DNA of 64,000 nt from Pyrrhosoma nymphula (Eukaryota; Arthropoda; Insecta; Odonata; Coenagrionidae): the NCBI GenBank assembly GCA_963573305.1, contig OY754337.1, forward strand, positions 50,233,164 through 50,297,163, read 5' to 3'. Shown here piece after piece: positions 57,560-64,000 of this stretch. Position numbers and translations under genes: made by a program. Each line of letters starts with the position of its first letter. The first letter of the stretch is position 1. The notes beneath the pieces are model-generated. The model worked only from the letters and a program-made list of their open reading frames with translations, was not told the DNA's origin and ran no database searches.

Positions 57560-58110
57560 TTATAAGTGTTATTGGCAGCTATCTGGGTCTCTTATCGTTC
57601 GCGGGAACAATTACATTTTAAACCTGTCCATTATGAAATCTATTTCCCTAATTTTATTCTCATAGTCCAATCTACCGTAGTACCGTAGACTGCGCACTGT
57701 TCTCCTAACTGCTTTTTGGTCAACTCCTAGCGGCCGGGAGAACGTGCGAGGTCCCGATTTGTACTGGGACGAGTGCTGCATGCCTGTTGTGGAATCACCC
57801 CGTGCCACACACCCTAGTGGTGGCTTGCACGGTACTTCGTAGATGCTTCGTAGTTTGTCGGGTTTCGTAAGATGTTATTGTTGTAGTTAGAAAATCAATC
57901 GGTTTGGAACTCACATACAAAAATTAACTCTAAATTTTAATCGACAGTCTGAAAGCGATTCCCATCCCAGTTACTGCAGAAGTCTTGTAACACTGTCGTG
58001 GTTACTTTGGCTTCTGTAGTATGTAGTCTAGTGTGTGTTGGTGCAAACTTACCGTCTGACACATTCCCACGAGGTGCCCGCAGGGTATTACGTAGATTAA
58101 GAAACGTTAC
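57560..58110. mobile_element. Interleaved LINE C-terminal and tail fragments in both orientations
   Basis: Minus strand: 57808-57611 gives RSLRYYGRLDYENKIREIDF and FKM; 58010-57851 gives the LGWESLSDCRLKFRVN region. Between them 57793-57850 is a plus-strand tail (CACACACCCTAGTGGTGGCT...TAGATG), and another plus tail ends at 58092 (GAGGTGCCCGCAGGGTATTA). This reads as one minus-strand copy split by later insertions. Confidence 0.7.
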
Positions 58111-58119
58111 CTGGGCCGG

Positions 58120-59120
58120 AAAGGCATGGTAGGGAACACAAGCCGATCCGAAACAGCATGATACATGTACGTAATTACCTTTGCACGAACATCAGTACCA
58201 ATCTTAGTATTCCACAGTGCATGCCAATTTTATATTTACCAAAATAACGTAACTAAATTGCTGAGTTGAATTAATAGACATAATATAAAGTTATTAGCAG
58301 TTTTTGACAAAAATACTTCACTCACGAAATTTTAATATGGCTGATTTCCCCCATTTTAGCCTCGAATATTTAATTTACGTTAGATAATAAGTTCAAAATT
58401 GGGCTCAGCGTGCCAAATGACTTGCAGAGTACCATTCCCTGTCGCAATTGACACGAACACTTGATCCTTGCCCCTATTTTTCGCGTCTCGCAACATATTA
58501 CGAAGTCTCGCTGTCCTCTCAAGTGTAGTACTAACGTAGTACTGACCGCAGCCGTGGACATATAGTAATTCTCGGAACAGGTCAGGAGGAGGAGAGGTTG
58601 AAGGGGGCACGCTACGTACGCTTCCTGTTGAAGGACCCTTCCCCCTCTTTCCCACCCCATTCCTCTTCCCCCTCCCCCCCCATGTCTATCCCCTTAGCCT
58701 TGTTCCCAGGGACGGTCCCCAGTCTGGACTGAAGGAGGGTCGAGTATAAAGGGAGTACCCATCCACTACGCTGGTTATATTTTGAAATGGAAACGACAGT
58801 TAAGTGTACGTCATCGCGGTGCCCTACTAGCCACCTAAAGGGTGTGTGGCAGGGGGTGGTTCTACATCTACATCTTACGACACCAGGCATGCACCAATTT
58901 TAAAGCATTTGGTTACAGTTATTAGCTATTTTAGAACACGTAATAATGATTTTATGTTTAATTAAGTAACGTACGCGGAATGGACTCCTCGTTCAATGCT
59001 GCTTCTGAGCATAATTCTACCCATACAGTTTGCACTAAACCATTGTTAGATTTCTAACCACGGCCGGCTGACCGTGGTTGGCGGTTTATGCTGGATTCAA
59101 GACGCAGTGGGAACTCTAGT
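58120..59120. other. No gene; one LINE-tail fragment
   Basis: A minus-strand tail piece (GCCACCTAAAGGGTGTGTGG, then CTACATCTACATC) lies at 58822-58878. Pyrimidine-rich, C-rich stretch at 58625-58690. Nothing else recognised. Confidence 0.45.
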
Positions 59121-59127
59121 TATGTTA

Positions 59128-59895
59128 CCACATCTACATATACATCTACAAAATACCCTGCAAGCAACTTCAGGGGTGTGTGGCAGGGGGTGAGTATTAT
59201 CCAACATGCAGTACACTATATCCTAAAGTTAGTGTATCTACGACTAATTATGCATTATCATAAATCGCTAAGACTAAGGCATGAGGCGAAGCCTCACAAG
59301 CATGCACTACACTACAAATATGCTCACAATGGAGAGGGACCGTTAGTATATATGTATTTTGCAACTACACAAATGGACAGAGACTATAGAGTTATGTTGA
59401 AAACATGTACGGCGTGCTGTTAGTACTAATTAACAGAGAAGGATTCAAGTATTAGGGAGTACTACTACTACTAAGAGCTACACTACCTATCGATCAACCT
59501 AGATAAAAGTCTCATTGGCAGCTGTTATGGTTTCTTATCGTTCGCGAGAAAAATTACATTTTAAATCTGTCCGTTCTGCAGTCTAGTTACCTAATTTTAT
59601 TCTCATGATATGATCTACCGTAGTATGTCGGATTTCGTAAAATATTATCAACGTCGTCAGGGAATAGATCGGTTTGGAACTTACATAATAGATTGAGTCT
59701 AAATTGTAATCGACAGTCTGAAATCGTTTCCCATCCCAGTTGCTGCAAAAGGTCATTAACTAACGAGATTATCATAACGGCCTTAAACGTATCTTGCCGA
59801 TCTCGCTGCACGCGTTCTAACTCAGTTTTCAAGCCTACCTCATAAGGATCCCAAATACTGGCAGCATATTCCAATTGGGGTCTAACGTGAGTAAC
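59128..59895 (-). pseudogene. 5'-truncated CR1/L2-like LINE, C-terminus and full 3' UTR
   Basis: On the minus strand 59874-59560 reads MEYAASIWDPYEVGLKTELE, LLQQLGWETISDCRLQFRLN, NILRNPTYYGRSYHENKIR, a stop, then LDCRTDRFKM. The 3' UTR follows to a CATCTACATATACATCTAC tail at 59128 on the plus strand. About 115 codons of the C-terminus remain. Confidence 0.88.
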
Positions 59896-60294
59896 GTGGG
59901 GGGAGGGGTAACTAATTCCAAGTGGGGTCTACTACAGTTAATATATAGGTTATCTCTGGTACCGAATTAATTGTTACCTGGCAACCGGGAGATGGAGTAC
60001 CCTCCCATTCTTACTAGCTTACCAGCGCATTTATTTCTGCCTCCATCCCTTTGCTCATCAGCTTCCGTAATAGCCGTCTCTTAGACTTAATAATTAGGTT
60101 TGTTGAAACGTAGTACTGCTAATTATTTCATTTTCTCTTTAACGCGTGTTTCTTAATCTGCTACGTAATAATAACTGCACGTCTCGCATGCTTCCTGCAT
60201 TAGTCTTATTTTTTGCGTTTATGTAGTAGCAAAATACTCCAATATAAATAGTTTATACGACATTGGTGACAAAACTATAGTGAAGTTCATTTTG

Positions 60295-60460
60295 GTTAAA
60301 TTTCACCTCCCGACAGGTATTTGGAGGTTTTTTCTTTTGCATTAATAACCGTAGTTTCATTAACTTTAGTAGGGTATAATATAGTGGAATTTGGTGAAAA
60401 CCCACCCCCTCCATCACACCCTTGAGGTGGCTTCCAGGATATTATGTACATGTAGATGAA
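60295..60460 (+). repeat. LINE 3' tail, plus strand
   Basis: CCGTAGTTTCATTAACTTTAG, then CACACCCTTGAGGTGGCTTC and AGGATATTATGTACATGTAGATG; the end of the CR1/L2-like 3' UTR. Confidence 0.75.
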
Positions 60461-61038
60461 CACAGCATTCGTTGATCATTTCTTTTAACACCAAACGTGG
60501 CTCCCAGAAGACCGTTCGTCGCGCGGGTTTGAAAGTTACCCCTGAAACCCTGGTTGGGTTACCCACCATTATCTAACCAGCGCAAAACCAGAGTAATCGT
60601 CGTAGATGCATAAGGAAAGGTGTGTGAGCTCGGATCCTGAAGCATCTACCATTCACTCTCCCCCCCCCCCCCCCCCCCACCGATTCTCTTCCTGCGTTAC
60701 GATTGGAGGGGGTAGGTTTTCCCCTCCCCTCCCCTCAGAAGGGGCCGCGACGTAATGTGTCTGTGTACAGGGGGGGGGGGTGTCGTGAGGGGGTAGGTAT
60801 TTGGGGGAGCAGAGGTGGTCGACCCACTCCGATCTCGCCCCTTCCCGCACGGTCGCATGGTCAAGGTGTCACAACGGCTGTCACACAGTAGCATATATAA
60901 TCTTTACACAGTAGCGTCTGCGGCCCGTAAGACGGCCGGCCATCTACAGCGTCCGGCTACGGTCGTGAACATGCGGAAAATGTACGATCCAACCTTGCGA
61001 GCGGGGACCCGACCTCACCTATGTGGGATTCAGACGGA
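60461..61038. other. GC-rich gap before the second duplicate
   Basis: Contains a run of 19 C at 60661-60679, a G run at 60771-60780 and G-rich DNA between. Short frames on both strands arise from these runs. No gene. Confidence 0.45.
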
Positions 61039-63886
61039 TTTCACCTGAAATTGAAACGGAATATGAGAATATTATTGAACACAAGAAAAAAGGAGATGGT
61101 TTAATAAACATTTCTTCATTGAATCAATGAAAAAAATATCATGTTACATCTTTTGACGAGAATTAGATGCTATTATTAATTATATAAAAATACAAAACTC
61201 TTATAAATAGAAAAAAAGCATCAAATTAAATTACTTAATGAAGATGAAGTACTTTATATTCACAAATAGCTCTTGTCGTGAATATTACGATAAGAATATT
61301 GTAGTGGATTTCACCGAAATGTATTTTGAGCTGAGTACTTGTTGAATGAGTTTTCACCAAAGTTACTCCACGATCTATCCTACTAAAGTTATTGAAACTA
61401 CTACTAATTATGCTTTAGCGAAAACTTACAAATACCTGTCAGGAAGTGAAATTTCACCGACACGAATGACAATATATTCTAACAATGTCATAAAAACTAT
61501 GGATATAGATATATTTTACAAACAAAGTATATGCACAGAGATGCAAGAGCTACCTACACAGAGCGCATATGATACGTACTGTTAGTATTACCTATCAAGT
61601 TAAGAAAAAAATAGGGTAGTAAAGGACAAGCGGCCGGCAGAGGTAGGTACCAAAACTATTTTTAAGAATGCAACCTTCAGGATATTTTTCAGAGCTGAGG
61701 AGTGAGGGCTACTCTAAAATCGTGAATGAGACGATACGACTCCATTTCATTAGCCGCAGAGGAACCCTTTACCACGAAAGGGCCCACTTTCGGCTAGTCC
61801 CTTTCACATTTCAGGAACGTTGGATCTTCCTTCAATACTAATTGGACTGTGAAAAACAGATCAGGAGCCTTAGTCTCCACTGGTTTCAGAGATGTGATCC
61901 TGTGTGAAGAAGTAGGTACGGAAAAGTCCGATATTTATAAGTTTCGGACCTCATTCACGAATCCGAAAAAGTACCAAATGATCGTACATTGAAAAGTGTG
62001 AAACGCTATTGAAAATAATGAAGTCGCGATCACATCGTCGCGTCGGTTAAAATTTAGACTTAATATTTTAAGTAAGTTCCAAGCCGATCTATTAACTGAA
62101 TACGTTGAAACCATTTTACGGAACCCGACTTACTACGGTAGATAAGATACTGAGAATAAAATTTGGGAAGTAGATTGCAGAACGGAAAGGTTTTAAAATG
62201 TCATTTATCCCGCGCACTTTCAAAAAGCATTATAGATGCAACTGTGACACAGTAATTAGGTTTTTTCAAAAGGTATTGTAGTGATTTATTTGATTTGCTC
62301 TTTAATGCTTTTCTGTCATTTTTTACGAAGCACTAACAGTGCGTCACACATATACCCTGTGTAAATCTCTTCTCTCTGTATAGGTTCATAGTTTCAAAAT
62401 TCAATGGCACTCATTGTTTCTAAAACATCGATGGCTTACTGTGTGGTGCACGTTGGCGAAATTTAGCATCCTTATTGCCGTGGTGGAAGGGCTTGCGTGC
62501 TCGGATGACCCCTAGAGCTGCACTGGCGGGAGCAATGCTCCTGGTAGGGTCACCCATGCCAGATTGGCCGAAGGTTAGGAGACAGACGAATGGTAGTCCG
62601 CGCAGCGTCTGTACCTCAGTGAGGCGACTGCAAAAGGCGTCTGACCCCAGTGGGGCGGCCTCTGAAGTGATGGTGTCACGTATAAAAACACTATTGAGAT
62701 AGGTCACGGAATACCATCTCAATTAAAACACAAAACTTGAAATTATGGACAGGAATTGTAGAAGCGGCGAAAGCAATGGTAGGCGTAGTCAGTGCAACTA
62801 AAATTAAAAAACCGTGGATCACGAAGGAGATGATAAGGGAGATGTGGGAGAGAAGGAAATGGAAGAGCGTAAACTCAGAGCTAGGTAAGAGAAAATACCG
62901 AGAATTAAATAACAGGCTTAGAAGAGAAACAAAGAAAGCAAGAGAGGCGTGGTGGAGAGAACAGATCGACTCGTTAGAGAAATACCAAAAAGAAGGGAGA
63001 GCAGATGCATTATATAGGAAAGTAAAGGAACTGACGGGTGGTAATGAGGGAAGGGGAACTACAACGATAACAGACAAGACGGGAAAGGTGATCGTAGAGC
63101 CGAAAGAGATCCAGGAGAGGTGGAAGGAGTATGTTGTAGAGCTGTATGGTAAAGAAATAAGGCCCATTATGTTAGATATAGAAAGGGAAGACGATATCGA
63201 CAGAGATGACATCGGACCAAGTATACTAGATATCGAAATCGAAAGAGTTCTACGAGACATGAAAAGGAATAAGGCGGTGGGAATAGATGGCATACCTGCA
63301 GAGTTTTTAAAGAGAATGGGGAAGAACGGAAGAGTCAAACTTTTTGCGCTTATTCGTAGGATTTGTGAGGATGGAGTGTGGCCGGAAGACTTCGCGAAGA
63401 CTGTACTAATTCCTATACCAAAGAAGAGTAAGGCAAAAACGTGCGAAGACTATAGGACAATAAGCTTAATATCCGACGCGGCCAAAGTAGTTCTGAGAAT
63501 TCTAAACAGAAGGCTAGAGAAGAAGGCAAATGAATACCTGGGTGACGACCAGTTCGGGTTTAGGAGAGGGACGGGAACGCTATAGCGGTGATTAGGACGC
63601 TATTATAGTAGAAAGAAACCTTGAGTATGGGCAGGATGTTTTTGCATGCTTCGTAGATTTCGAGAAGGCGTTTGATCGGGTGGAATGGACGAAATTAATG
63701 GGAGTGTTGAAGAAATTAGGGGTCGATTGGAGGGACAGGCGTCTGATTCGGAATTTGTATATGAACCAGACGGCGCAGGTTAGGGCAGCCAATGGAGAAT
63801 CGGGATGGGCCACGATAGGACGGGGAGTGCAGCAGGGGTGCCCATTATAGCCGCTGCTTTTTAACGTGTATTCCGAAGAAATGGTA
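61039..63886 (+). repeat. 2848-bp duplicated block, copy 2
   Basis: Same content as 49409-52256 at constant offset 11630: decayed LINE tail, LINE C-terminal piece and the RTE/Ingi-like LINE up to RGVQQGCPL and a following stop. The RT frame at 62737-63585 carries the same end-of-frame shift as copy 1. The left edge abuts GC-rich unique DNA. The right edge is cut by a minus-strand LINE tail, so the original duplication could have been longer. Confidence 0.95.
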
Positions 63887-64000
63887 CATCTACATCTACA
63901 TATTACCCTGCGAGCCACCTCTAGGGTGTTTGGCAGGGGGTGACAAGTCACCAAAATGCAGCATGCAAGCGGACCGCCACATGCACACCGCACGGTCATG
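63887..64000 (-). mobile_element. CR1/L2-like LINE 3' tail, running off the window
   Basis: CATCTACATCTACATATTAC and GCGAGCCACCTCTAGGGTG followed by TTGGCAGGGGGTGACAAGTCACC is the family tail in minus orientation. It starts exactly where copy 2 of the duplication stops matching copy 1. Confidence 0.85.

Overview
This window is eukaryotic nuclear DNA from an arthropod, most likely an insect. It is AT-rich, its exons are separated by GT-AG introns, and it carries a nuclear tRNA gene. Most of the rest is transposable-element debris of several classes: hAT, PIF/Harbinger-like, pogo/Tigger-like, Helitron, several non-LTR retrotransposon lineages and tRNA-derived SINEs. The species cannot be fixed from the sequence. 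There are no operons, CRISPR arrays or bacterial features.

Layout: 1-4.9 kb is AT-rich with no convincing gene, apart from a possible last exon at the left edge. At 4.9-7.0 kb there are three nested transposons: a Helitron-like repeat split by a TA-flanked inverted-repeat element, itself split by a TTA-flanked MITE. At 7.06-10.93 kb lies a complete but disabled hAT element with both inverted ends and an 8-bp target duplication. At 11-22.7 kb come LINE fragments, a SINE, an inverted duplication with a hammerhead-like core, a second decayed hAT relative of the ZMYM1/DUF4371 type, and a broken LINE with ORF1, endonuclease and RT parts.

At 24.4-33.8 kb are the only host protein genes I can support: two tandem minus-strand genes for small AT-hook chromatin proteins with HMGA architecture (three basic RGRP hooks and an acidic tail; 108 and 138 residues). 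They have identical exon layout and phase and arose by tandem duplication. A tRNA-Asn(GTT) gene follows at 34.3 kb.

From 35 kb on, repeats dominate: a 50-bp GC-rich minisatellite (37.1-37.4 kb), a Helitron with the helicase C-terminus (38.1-39.4 kb), two apparently abutting short Helitrons (39.7-40.8 kb), an 87-bp-arm perfect palindrome (43.1 kb), and a dense set of LINEs. The most complete LINE (53.6-57.0 kb, CR1/L2-like) carries endonuclease and RT, broken by one frameshift and one stop. Its 3' tail recurs at about ten more places in both orientations. A 2.85-kb block (49.4-52.3 kb) is repeated at 61.0-63.9 kb with no length change and identical conceptual translations, disabling lesions included. 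This indicates very recent DNA-level duplication or an assembly artefact, not two retrotranspositions.

I see no clear multi-gene novel system. The strongest candidates for a second look are the hammerhead-like structured motifs at five loci, the tandem Helitrons, the LINE tail-on-tail accretion, the 2.85-kb duplication, and the HMGA pair with its shared 19-bp upstream block.
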